A stretch of 64,000 nt of DNA from JAWKHR01 sp041394725 (GTDB taxonomy: Bacteria > Acidobacteriota > Vicinamibacteria > Vicinamibacterales > SCN-69-37): NCBI GenBank assembly GCA_041394725.1, contig JAWKHR010000029.1, positions 1-64,000 on the forward strand, in the 5' to 3' direction. The notes beneath the pieces are model-generated. The model was not told the origin of the DNA, made no database searches, and saw only the letters and a program-made list of their open reading frames with translations. Position numbers and translations under genes: made by a program. Positions 25,149-32,195 of the stretch are shown here, in pieces. Every line of letters starts with the position of its first letter. Position 1 is the stretch's first letter.

Positions 25149-26015
25149 TCAGTAGCGCAGCGCGGCGCCGAAGTACAGTCCCTGGAACTTCACGTCGCCC
25201 TTGTCGCTCTCGATCCGCAGGAGCGTCGTGATCCGGCGCCAGCCCATCTGCAGGCCGACGTTCTCGCCCAGGTTGACCGTGCCGTTGATGTCCCAGTCGA
25301 AGTAGTTGGCTTCGTACTTCGGGATGGTGAGGCCGGCGGAGTTCGTGTAGTCCTGGCCGATGTCCGGCAGCCGCATGCCGCTGACCTCGAAGTTGATCGC
25401 CAGCTCGGGCAGCGGGTACACCCGGCCGACGACGCCGATGGCGGGCAGGGGCGCGGACGCCGTGGTGAATTCCTCGGCGACCGGCGACGCCAGGCGGGCG
25501 TTGAGGCGCGTCTGCCGCACGTCGAACAGCACCCCGATGAAGCCGCGCGGCGTGTAGTAGGCGTCGTACTCGTACCCGATCCGCCAGACCTTCCAGTCGA
25601 ACTGCGACGACACCGGCAGCGAGACGTCGAAGTTCTGGCCGTTGAACACGATCGATCGCGACAGGCGCGCGTCCGCCGTGTAGCTGATCGGGGTGTACTG
25701 GAGCCGGAACCGGTGCTTCTTCGCCGGGCGCAGGACGATCTTCATCTCGCGGAAGCGCTTCTGCTCGAAGCCCAGGTCGCTGACGAAATTCACGTCGTCC
25801 CCGGCGATGCCGAACTGCTCGGACGCGACGATGCCGTTGAGCGCGGGGTTCCAGAAGGTGAACGCGATCTCGGCGTGGTAGTTCTCGCCGAGGCCGGGCG
25901 TCACGGGCCGGTCGAACTGCTGCGCCCGGGCCGAAACCGGCATGGCGAGGACCGCGAACGCCGCGGCGACGAGAGCGGCCGCTGCCGGCCGGGTCCGCTG
26001 TGATGCGATGCGCAT
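25149..26015 (-). CDS. Outer-membrane beta-barrel protein
   Basis: 288 residues from ATG 26015, with GGAGG about 10 nt ahead on the minus strand. A signal peptide ends near VSARAQ. The rest alternates as transmembrane beta strands (HRFRLQYTPISYTADARL, WRIGYEYDAYYTPRGFIGVL, VGLQMGWRRITTLLRIE) and ends LYFGAALRY, with an aromatic C-terminal residue as expected for BamA-dependent insertion. Its start is 15 bp from that of the divergent ABC exporter, so its promoter must lie inside that gene. No ligand or enzyme activity is evident. Confidence 0.75.
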   Translation of the reverse strand: MRIASQRTRPAAAALVAAAFAVLAMPVSARAQQFDRPVTPGLGENYHAEIAFTFWNPALNGIVASEQFGIAGDDVNFVSDLGFEQKRFREMKIVLRPAKKHRFRLQYTPISYTADARLSRSIVFNGQNFDVSLPVSSQFDWKVWRIGYEYDAYYTPRGFIGVLFDVRQTRLNARLASPVAEEFTTASAPLPAIGVVGRVYPLPELAINFEVSGMRLPDIGQDYTNSAGLTIPKYEANYFDWDINGTVNLGENVGLQMGWRRITTLLRIESDKGDVKFQGLYFGAALRY

Positions 26016-26018
26016 TGC

Positions 26019-26024
26019 TATACT
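26019..26024 (+). promoter_or_regulatory. -10 box giving a leaderless ABC-exporter mRNA
   Basis: TATACT, six bases before ATG 26031, so the predicted transcription start is the A of the start codon. The same 15 bp hold the minus-strand ribosome site region of the divergent outer-membrane protein gene. Confidence 0.55.
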
Positions 26025-26030
26025 GCCTCC

Positions 26031-27869
26031 ATGCTGCAGGCGCTGCGGCGCCTTCTGCCGTACGTCCTTCGCGTCCGGATCCCCTTCTTCGCTGGCCTGG
26101 CGTCGATCCTCGCGGCCACCGCCATCTCGCTGGTGGCCCCGTGGGTGCTCAAGTACGTCGTCGACGGCCTCACGGAGGGCGTGGACCGTACGCGGCTGGC
26201 CTGGCTCGCGGCGGCCCTCCCCGGCCTCGCCCTGCTCGATGGCGGGTTCAGGTACATGACGCGCAAATGGCTTATCGGCGCGTCCCGGCGGATCGAATAC
26301 GACCTGCGGAACGATTTTTTCGCGCACCTCGAGCGGCTGCCCCAGCCCTATTTCCAGTCGCACCGCACCGGCGACCTCATGTCCCGCGCCACCAACGACT
26401 TGGCGGCGGTCCGGATGCTGGTGGGGCCGGCCGTCATGTATGCGTCGAGCACCGTCGTCGGCTTCGTGCTGGCGGTGGGCATCATGGCGTGGATCGACCT
26501 CCGGCTCACGCTCATCGCCCTGCTGCCGCTGCCGTTCGTGACGCTCGCGACCCGGCACTTCGGGCGGGCCATCCACGACCGCTTCGAGCGCATCCAGGCC
26601 CAGCTGGCGGCGATGAGCGCGGTGGTCCAGGAGTCGCTGGCCGGCGTCCGGGTCGTGCGGGCGTTCCGCCAGGAGGACTTCGAGGTCGCGCGCTTCCGGG
26701 CCGCCAACGACGAGTACGTGGAGCGCAATCGCGGCCTGATCCGGCTCCAGGCCGCGTTCCACCCCAGCCTCGCGTTCTGCTTCGGCCTGAGCGGCCTGCT
26801 CGTGCTCTGGTTCGGCGGCCGGGCGGTGATTGCCGGAACGCTCACGCTGGGCGAGTTCGTCGCGTTCAGTCGGTATCTCGTCCTGCTGGCCTGGCCGGTC
26901 ATCGCGTTCGGCTGGGTCACGAACATCGCGCAGCGTGGCATCGCGTCCTGGGAACGGATGCTGGAGGTGCTCGACGCGCCGGCGCCTGACGACCGTGCCG
27001 CCGACGAGCGCCTGCCGGCCGAGGTGCGCGGCCACGTGGAGTGCCGCCGCCTGACGTTCCGCTACCCGCAGGCGGAGGCCGATGCACTCCGTGACGTCTC
27101 GTTCGAGGTGCAGCCGGGCGAGACGCTCGCCATCGTCGGGCCGACCGGGTCGGGCAAGAGCACACTGCTCTCGCTGCTCGCGCGCCTCCAGGAGCCGCCG
27201 CGGGGCGCCCTCTTCCTCGACGGCGCCGACGTCACGCGCGTCCCTCGCGCGGACCTGCGCGCCGCGATCGGCATGGCCCCGCAGGAGCCGTTCCTCTTCT
27301 CGGACACGGTCGGCGCGAACGTGTTGTTCGGCTGCGGCGGGGGCGAGCCGGACGGCGCTCGGCGGCCGGCGATCGGCACGGGGGATCCCGCCGGCGCTCG
27401 GCGGCCGGCGATCGGCGCTGGGGACGTCGACGACGGGATGGGCGGGCGGCTGCGGCGGGCCGCGGCCATCGCGCACCTCGACGGCGAGGTCGCGGAGTTC
27501 CCCAAGGGCTACGACACACTGGTCGGGGAGCGCGGCGTCACCCTCTCGGGCGGCCAGAAGCAGCGAGTGGCACTGGCGCGCGCGGTGGCCACCGATCCGC
27601 GCGTGCTCATTCTCGACGACACGCTTTCGGCCGTCGACACCGCGACCGAGGCCGCCATCCTCCGCGGCCTGCGCGACGTCCGCCGGTCGCGCACGTGCCT
27701 CATCGTGTCGCACCGCGTGTCCACGGTGCGAGACGCCGATCGGATTCTCGTCCTCGACGAGGGACGCGTCGTCGAACGCGGCCGGCACGACGACCTGGTC
27801 GCGCGCGGCGGCCTCTACGCGGACATGCACGAGCGGCAGCGGCTGGAGGACGAGATTGCCCGGAGCTGA
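26031..27869 (+). CDS. ABC exporter half-transporter, degenerate-site subunit
   Basis: 612 residues: six-helix membrane domain (about 1-310), then an ATPase domain. Walker A is GPTGSGKST, the signature LSGGQKQRVALARA, Walker B VLILDDTLSAVD and the H-loop IVSHRVST. Asp replaces the usual catalytic Glu after Walker B, as in the degenerate site of heterodimeric exporters such as TM287/288. The partner is the next gene. Between the Q-loop and the signature is an unusual insert of repeated GARRPAIG units. An inner-membrane exporter; the cargo is unknown (lipid or drug type). Confidence 0.92.
   Translation: MLQALRRLLPYVLRVRIPFFAGLASILAATAISLVAPWVLKYVVDGLTEGVDRTRLAWLAAALPGLALLDGGFRYMTRKWLIGASRRIEYDLRNDFFAHLERLPQPYFQSHRTGDLMSRATNDLAAVRMLVGPAVMYASSTVVGFVLAVGIMAWIDLRLTLIALLPLPFVTLATRHFGRAIHDRFERIQAQLAAMSAVVQESLAGVRVVRAFRQEDFEVARFRAANDEYVERNRGLIRLQAAFHPSLAFCFGLSGLLVLWFGGRAVIAGTLTLGEFVAFSRYLVLLAWPVIAFGWVTNIAQRGIASWERMLEVLDAPAPDDRAADERLPAEVRGHVECRRLTFRYPQAEADALRDVSFEVQPGETLAIVGPTGSGKSTLLSLLARLQEPPRGALFLDGADVTRVPRADLRAAIGMAPQEPFLFSDTVGANVLFGCGGGEPDGARRPAIGTGDPAGARRPAIGAGDVDDGMGGRLRRAAAIAHLDGEVAEFPKGYDTLVGERGVTLSGGQKQRVALARAVATDPRVLILDDTLSAVDTATEAAILRGLRDVRRSRTCLIVSHRVSTVRDADRILVLDEGRVVERGRHDDLVARGGLYADMHERQRLEDEIARS
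27354..27416 (+). repeat. In-frame 24-bp repeat inside the ABC ATPase domain
   Basis: GGCGCTCGGCGGCCGGCG continuing to ATCGGC occurs exactly twice, at 27354-27377 and 27393-27416 (period 39 bp). It encodes GARRPAIGTGD and GARRPAIGAGD in a loop where related exporters have no such sequence. Confidence 0.8.
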
Positions 27870-27886
27870 GGCGAGGCGCGCGCGCC

Positions 27887-29695
27887 ATGGATGACGACGT
27901 CCTCGGCAAGGCGTACGACGCCCGCCTCATGCGGCGGCTGCTGACCTACCTGCGGCCGCACACGACGGCGGTCATCGTCGCCGCGACCGCGATCCTCGGC
28001 GCGTCGATCGCCGAGCTGGCGCAGCCCTGGCTGGCCCAGATCGCGATCGATCGCGACATCGCGACGGGCGACGTCGCCGGCCTCGGCCGGGTGGCGCTGA
28101 CCTTCCTGGCCCTGCTGATCGCCGGCTTCGGCCTCGCCTACGTGCAGACCGCCGTGCTGCAGATGACCGGGCAGCGCATCATGCACCGCCTGCGCATGCA
28201 GGTCTACGAGCACCTCCAGCAGCTCGACCTCCGCTTCTACGACCGCAACCCGGTCGGGCGGCTCATGACGCGGGTGACGACCGACGTGGACGCGCTGAAC
28301 GACCTGTTCGCGTCCGGCGTCATCACCGTGCTGGGCGACATCGTCGCGCTCGCCGGCATCATGACGGCGATGCTCGTCATGAACTGGCGGCTCGCGCTGG
28401 TCGCGTTCGTCGTGCTCCCGGCCATCGCCTGGACGACGCAGTGGTTCCGCCGTAACGTCCGGCAGTCGTACCGCCAGGTCCGGGGGCTGGTCGCGCGCGT
28501 GAACGCCTTTCTGCAGGAGCACCTCACCGGCATCTCGACCGTGCAGCTCTTCGGGCAGGAGGCGCGGGTCCACGGGCGCTTCGACCGGATCAACCGCGAC
28601 CTGCGCGACGTCAACCTGCAGGCGATCACCTACTACGCGATCTTCTACCCGGTGATCGAGCTCATCGCCGCCGTCTCGGGCGGCCTCATCGTCTGGTTCG
28701 GCGGGTTGTGGGCCCTCGACGGGACCGTCAGTCTCGGCGTGCTCGTGGCGTTCCTCCAGTACTCACGCCGGTTCTTCCAGCCGATCAGCGACCTTTCCGA
28801 GAAGTTCAACATCCTGCAGGCCGCCATGGCGGCCTCCGAGCGGATCTTCACGCTGCTCGACACGCCCCCGCGCGTGCCGCCGCCCGCTTCACCCCGCCGG
28901 CCGGCCGGGGGCTGGCGCGGCCGGATCGAGTTCGACCAGGTCTGGTTCGCCTACGAGGACGACGACGACGTGCTCGAGGACGTGTCGTTCACCGTCGAGC
29001 CCGGCCAGCGGATCGGCATCGTCGGCGCCACCGGATCCGGCAAGACCACGATTCTCAACCTGCTGCTGCGGTTCTACGACGTCCGGAAGGGGCGCATCCT
29101 GGTGGACGGCATCGACGTCCGCGAGATCGACCCGCGCGAACTGCGGGCGCTCTTCGGCCTGGTGCTGCAGGACGTCCACCTGTTCTCCGGCACGATCGCC
29201 GGCAACGTCCGCCTCGGCCGCGACGACATCGACGACGACGCGGTCCGCTCGGCGGCGAAGGCGGTGCACGCCGACGGCTTCATTCGCGCGCTGCCCGAGG
29301 GCTACGACGCGCCCGTGGCCGAGCGCGGCGCCACCCTCTCGGTCGGGCAGAAGCAGCTGCTGTCCTTCGCGCGCGCCCTGGCGTTCGCGCCACGCGTGCT
29401 GCTGCTCGACGAGGCCACGTCCAGCATCGACACGGCAACCGAGGCGCTCATCGAGGATGCCCTCCACGTGCTGATGTCCGGCCGGTCGGTCGTCGCCATC
29501 GCCCACCGGCTTTCGACCATCCAGGACATGGACACGATTCTGGTCCTGCACAAGGGCCGGCTGCGCGAGCGGGGGAGCCATCAGGCCCTCATCGCCGCGC
29601 GTGGGTTGTACTACCGGTTGTACGAGCTGCAGCGGCACCGGGAAGAGCCGGCGCCGGCAAGGGATCCGGCTTCGGTCAGTGACCCCGCGCCTTGA
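27887..29695 (+). CDS. ABC exporter half-transporter, canonical-Walker-B subunit
   Basis: 602 residues from ATG 27887, 17 bp after the first subunit. The membrane domain is followed by an ATPase with Walker A GATGSGKTT, Walker B VLLLDEATSSID (intact Glu) and the H-loop AIAHRLST. The signature reads LSVGQKQLLSFARAL, with Val in place of the first Gly of LSGGQ. Together the two subunits make one canonical and one degenerate ATP site, as in TM287/288, BmrCD or TAP. The last 20 bp overlap the convergent 3D-domain gene. Confidence 0.93.
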   Translation: MDDDVLGKAYDARLMRRLLTYLRPHTTAVIVAATAILGASIAELAQPWLAQIAIDRDIATGDVAGLGRVALTFLALLIAGFGLAYVQTAVLQMTGQRIMHRLRMQVYEHLQQLDLRFYDRNPVGRLMTRVTTDVDALNDLFASGVITVLGDIVALAGIMTAMLVMNWRLALVAFVVLPAIAWTTQWFRRNVRQSYRQVRGLVARVNAFLQEHLTGISTVQLFGQEARVHGRFDRINRDLRDVNLQAITYYAIFYPVIELIAAVSGGLIVWFGGLWALDGTVSLGVLVAFLQYSRRFFQPISDLSEKFNILQAAMAASERIFTLLDTPPRVPPPASPRRPAGGWRGRIEFDQVWFAYEDDDDVLEDVSFTVEPGQRIGIVGATGSGKTTILNLLLRFYDVRKGRILVDGIDVREIDPRELRALFGLVLQDVHLFSGTIAGNVRLGRDDIDDDAVRSAAKAVHADGFIRALPEGYDAPVAERGATLSVGQKQLLSFARALAFAPRVLLLDEATSSIDTATEALIEDALHVLMSGRSVVAIAHRLSTIQDMDTILVLHKGRLRERGSHQALIAARGLYYRLYELQRHREEPAPARDPASVSDPAP

Positions 29696-30146
29696 TGGCC
29701 GGGGCCGTGTTCGTCTGGTCCCAGCCGAGCCGCAGGACGGTGACCTTCACCTTCCGCCGGCCGAAGTCGAGCGCCTCGTAGCAGCTCCAGATGTAGATGT
29801 CGATCTCGCGGCCCTGGATCTCGGGCCCGGTGTCGAGCACGCTGTAGATGCCCTTGTACCGCTCGTCCACCCCGTCCACCTGGATCACCGAACCAATCGG
29901 CAGGATCTTCGGGTCGGCCGCCGCCATGCCCGCACGGACCCGGGCCCCCGAAGCCGTCGTCTGGCCCTTGCAGTAGGCCGTCGCCTCGAAGTCCATCGTG
30001 GCCCCGGGTTCGGGGTCGAGCAGGGCCTGACCGGGCAGGGAGACCTGCTTCGAGTCGATGACCGTCGCCTCGTAGACCAGCACGAAGGCCGAGGCGCCCA
30101 GCACGGTGGCGAGCAGCTTCCGGCGAAATGAACGCGAGATGCGCAT
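29676..30146 (-). CDS. 3D-domain (MltA-like) exported protein
   Basis: 156 residues from ATG 30146. One N-terminal hydrophobic segment (LLATVLGASAFVLVYEA) anchors or exports it. The C-terminal ~100 residues are a 3D domain: FEATAYCKG near its start, IGSVIQVDG, and YSVLDTGPEIQGREIDIYI with the three conserved aspartates, as in MltA-type lytic transglycosylases and Bacillus YabE/YuiC proteins. A role in cutting peptidoglycan in the periplasm is the family expectation. Upstream (30193-30214) is a tandem 11-bp repeat that looks like a regulator site. Confidence 0.87.
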   Translation of the reverse strand: MRISRSFRRKLLATVLGASAFVLVYEATVIDSKQVSLPGQALLDPEPGATMDFEATAYCKGQTTASGARVRAGMAAADPKILPIGSVIQVDGVDERYKGIYSVLDTGPEIQGREIDIYIWSCYEALDFGRRKVKVTVLRLGWDQTNTAPAIKARGH

Positions 30147-30192
30147 GCTGGGTCTGGGCTGCAGGGGACCCGACCAGCGTACCGTGAGGTCT

Positions 30193-30214
30193 CAGCGAAA
30201 GTCCAGCGAAAGTC
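30193..30214. promoter_or_regulatory. Tandem 11-bp direct repeat upstream of the 3D-domain gene
   Basis: CAGCGAAAGTC occurs twice head-to-tail (30193-30203, 30204-30214), 47-68 bp before the start at 30146. An 11-bp period is typical of OmpR/PhoB-family response-regulator sites. A TACGCT (30176-30181, minus strand) could be the -10, putting the repeats over the -35 position. Nearby, CGTAACGTGTTACG (30252-30265) is a perfect palindrome over the thiL stop codon. Confidence 0.45.
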
Positions 30215-30260
30215 GTGAAATATCGTGGAAATTCAGGCTAAGTAGCGTATTCGTAACGTG

Positions 30261-31307
30261 TTACGCGAAATGAGCGAAGCCGCGAGGCAAATCGGCCTCG
30301 GATCCGTCCGCGATGAGCCTGTTGCCGGGTTTCCGCGTGAGGACGCCGACGCGGGTGACGGGAACGTCACCCGCGTGCCTGACGGCCGCCAGGAAGGCAC
30401 GCCGCCGGCGCGGCGCGACCGCGAAGAGCAGTTCGTAGTCGTCGCCGCCCGCCAGCGCGAACCGCCAGGCGGGAGGCTCCGGCGACCGGGCCCCGGGTGC
30501 GACGGGAATCGCCGCGGCCTCGATGCGCACGCCCGTGCCGCTGGCGCCCGCAATCTGGGCGGCCGCGTCGGCCAGCCCGTCCGAGAGGTCCATGCACGCG
30601 GTCGCGGCACGGTTGCCGGCCACCATCCGGCCGAGCCTCAGGCGTGGCGTCGGCCGGCGGTACCGGTCGAGGCAGGCCTGCACCTCGCCGGTCAGCTCGG
30701 GCGGCGGTGGCGGCGCGTAGTCACGAAGGGGGTCGATGGGGACGCTCGCCACGAGCCAGGCCAGCGCGGCGGCTCCCTGGCCGAGCCAGCCCGTCACGTA
30801 GAGTTCGTCGCCGGGCCTTCCGCCGCTCCGGGTGAGCACCCGGCGCGGGCGCACGGTGCCAATCGCGGTGACGTCGACGACGAGCGGACCGGGAGAGCGG
30901 GTGATGTTGCCGCCCACGAGCGCGGTGCCCGTCGCGCCGGCCAGGCCGAGCAGTCCGTCGAGCAGCGCGTCCAGGTCGGCGACAGGGTAGTCCGCCGGGA
31001 GGGCGAGGCTGAGCAGGGCCGCGCGGGGCGCGGCGCCCATCGCGGCCAGGTCGCTGAGGTTGACGGCGAGCGCCTTGTGGCCGACGTCCTCCGGCGAGGA
31101 CCAGCCGCGGCGGAAGTGGACGTCCTCGACGAGGCTGTCGGTCGTGACGACGATCGACGCGCCGCGATCGGGCGCCAGCACCGCGGCGTCGTCGCCGATG
31201 CCGATGAGGATCCCCGGCGGATCCGCGGGCACGCGCGCCCGGATGCGCGCGATGAGCGCGGCTTCGCCGAGGTCCGCGACGGTGTCGCGGGAAGGGGCGT
31301 CAGGCAC
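30261..31307 (-). CDS. thiL: Thiamine-monophosphate kinase
   Basis: 348 residues from GTG 31307. ThiL signatures: LGEAALIARI, GIGDDAAVLA (Mg-ATP site), VTTDSLVEDVHF, NLSDLAAMGAAPRAAL and LVGGNITRSPGPLVVDVTAIG. The C-terminal half contains CMDLSDGLADAAAQIA and AGGDDYELLFAV. It phosphorylates thiamine monophosphate to thiamine diphosphate in the cytoplasm. The start codon lies only about 5 bp beyond the 3' end of the 6S RNA, and no promoter or ribosome site is visible between them. Confidence 0.95.
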   Translation of the reverse strand: MPDAPSRDTVADLGEAALIARIRARVPADPPGILIGIGDDAAVLAPDRGASIVVTTDSLVEDVHFRRGWSSPEDVGHKALAVNLSDLAAMGAAPRAALLSLALPADYPVADLDALLDGLLGLAGATGTALVGGNITRSPGPLVVDVTAIGTVRPRRVLTRSGGRPGDELYVTGWLGQGAAALAWLVASVPIDPLRDYAPPPPPELTGEVQACLDRYRRPTPRLRLGRMVAGNRAATACMDLSDGLADAAAQIAGASGTGVRIEAAAIPVAPGARSPEPPAWRFALAGGDDYELLFAVAPRRRRAFLAAVRHAGDVPVTRVGVLTRKPGNRLIADGSEADLPRGFAHFA

Positions 31308-31312
31308 GTGTC

Positions 31313-31503
31313 AGGGAAGCCCCCGCTTTGCCGTGTGGGGAGGTCGCATGAACCTGCTCAAGCAGGTGGAGCCACTCCACAAACCGCGCGTCAGGCTTCC
31401 TCACCACGGAGGCGTGCACACGGCGCGGCGTCGCGACTCGCTTTGTCGAAAAACATCGGCTCAAGCGACGCTCCAGAGCCATCACGGACAAAGCAGGGAC
31501 CCT
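31313..31503 (-). ncRNA. ssrS: 6S RNA
   Basis: About 190 nt, immediately downstream of zapA as in many proteobacteria. The 5' side CCCTGCTTTGTCCGTG pairs with the 3' side CACGGCAAAGCGGGG to form the closing stem. The central bubble begins CTTGAGCCGATG, close to the conserved CCUGAGCCGAUAU of E. coli 6S RNA. The return side has GTGGTGAGGAAGCCTG and CCACCTGCTTGAGCAGGTTC, which match the E. coli 3' half in order. 6S RNA mimics an open promoter and sequesters the housekeeping RNA polymerase holoenzyme in stationary phase. The exact ends are approximate. Confidence 0.88.
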
Positions 31504-31504
31504 C

Positions 31505-31534
31505 ACGATACAACGGCTCCGGTTCCGACGGCAA
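31505..31534 (-). promoter_or_regulatory. Sigma-70-type promoter of the 6S RNA
   Basis: TTGCCG (31529-31534) and TATCGT (31505-31510) with an 18-bp spacer on the minus strand. The predicted start is near 31498, within a few bases of the base-paired 5' end of the RNA. Confidence 0.6.
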
Positions 31535-31587
31535 TCCGGGAATCGTCGCGCGAAATCCGGCGCGGCGCGGCGACGGATGCGACGGCG

Positions 31588-31899
31588 TCAGGCGTCGTTG
31601 GCGACGCGCAGGCGGACGCCGTCGAGCACCTCGTCGACGAGGCGTTCGAGTTCCGCCGCGCGTGCCAGCACGTGGTGTTCGCTGGCGTCGGCCTGCGCGC
31701 GCGCGTGGTGCAGCTCGTCGGCGATGTTGAGCGCCGCGATGACCGCGAGGCGGAGCGGGTCCGAGGTCTGCAGCTCGCGCGAGACCGCCGTCATCTTCTC
31801 GTCCACGTACAACGCGAGGTCGCCGACGTACTGCGGATCGAGATCCGTCCGGATGGCGTAGCGCTGGCCGTGGATCTCGATGTGGACGACGCGGCTCAT
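31588..31899 (-). CDS. zapA: Cell division protein ZapA
   Basis: 103 residues. N-terminal ZapA fold VVHIEIHGQRYAIRTDLDPQYVGDLALYV, then KMTAVSRELQTSDPLRLAVIAALNIADEL, and a C-terminal coiled coil. ZapA bundles FtsZ filaments at the Z-ring. It lies 20 bp after zapB and ahead of 6S RNA. The zapA-ssrS order is conserved far beyond this phylum, which supports both calls. Confidence 0.92.
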   Translation of the reverse strand: MSRVVHIEIHGQRYAIRTDLDPQYVGDLALYVDEKMTAVSRELQTSDPLRLAVIAALNIADELHHARAQADASEHHVLARAAELERLVDEVLDGVRLRVANDA

Positions 31900-31919
31900 G
31901 GGCGTGCTCCGCGGGGGAG

Positions 31920-32192
31920 TCAGAGGTTGATCTTGTCGATCTGGGCGATCATCTGCACGACGCGGTTGCGGATCAGGTCCCGCTCCTCGCGGAGCGTGGC
32001 GAGCTCGGTCGAGGCGTTCGAGGCCTCGTCGAGCCGCGCCCTGGCCTGCTCGAGCTCGCGCTCGAGGCGGGTGACCTCGTCCACGGCGCGCGCGCGCTCG
32101 GCGCGCAGCGTGTCGATCACGCCGACGAGCTGGCGGATCTTCTCTTCCAGGCGATCGATTGGCTGTACGTCTACCGGTGCTGTCCGTGCCAT
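31920..32192 (-). CDS. zapB: ZapB-like coiled-coil division protein
   Basis: 90 residues, almost wholly heptad coiled coil (IDRLEEKIRQLVGVIDTLR, then VTRLERELEQARARLDE), ending RNRVVQMIAQIDKINL. The length, coiled coil and position next to zapA match the ZapB family that bridges ZapA-FtsZ to the chromosome terminus. Sequence signatures in such short coiled coils are weak, so the call rests partly on context. It starts 3 bp after the pheT stop. Confidence 0.75.
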   Translation of the reverse strand: MARTAPVDVQPIDRLEEKIRQLVGVIDTLRAERARAVDEVTRLERELEQARARLDEASNASTELATLREERDLIRNRVVQMIAQIDKINL

Positions 32193-32195
32193 CGG

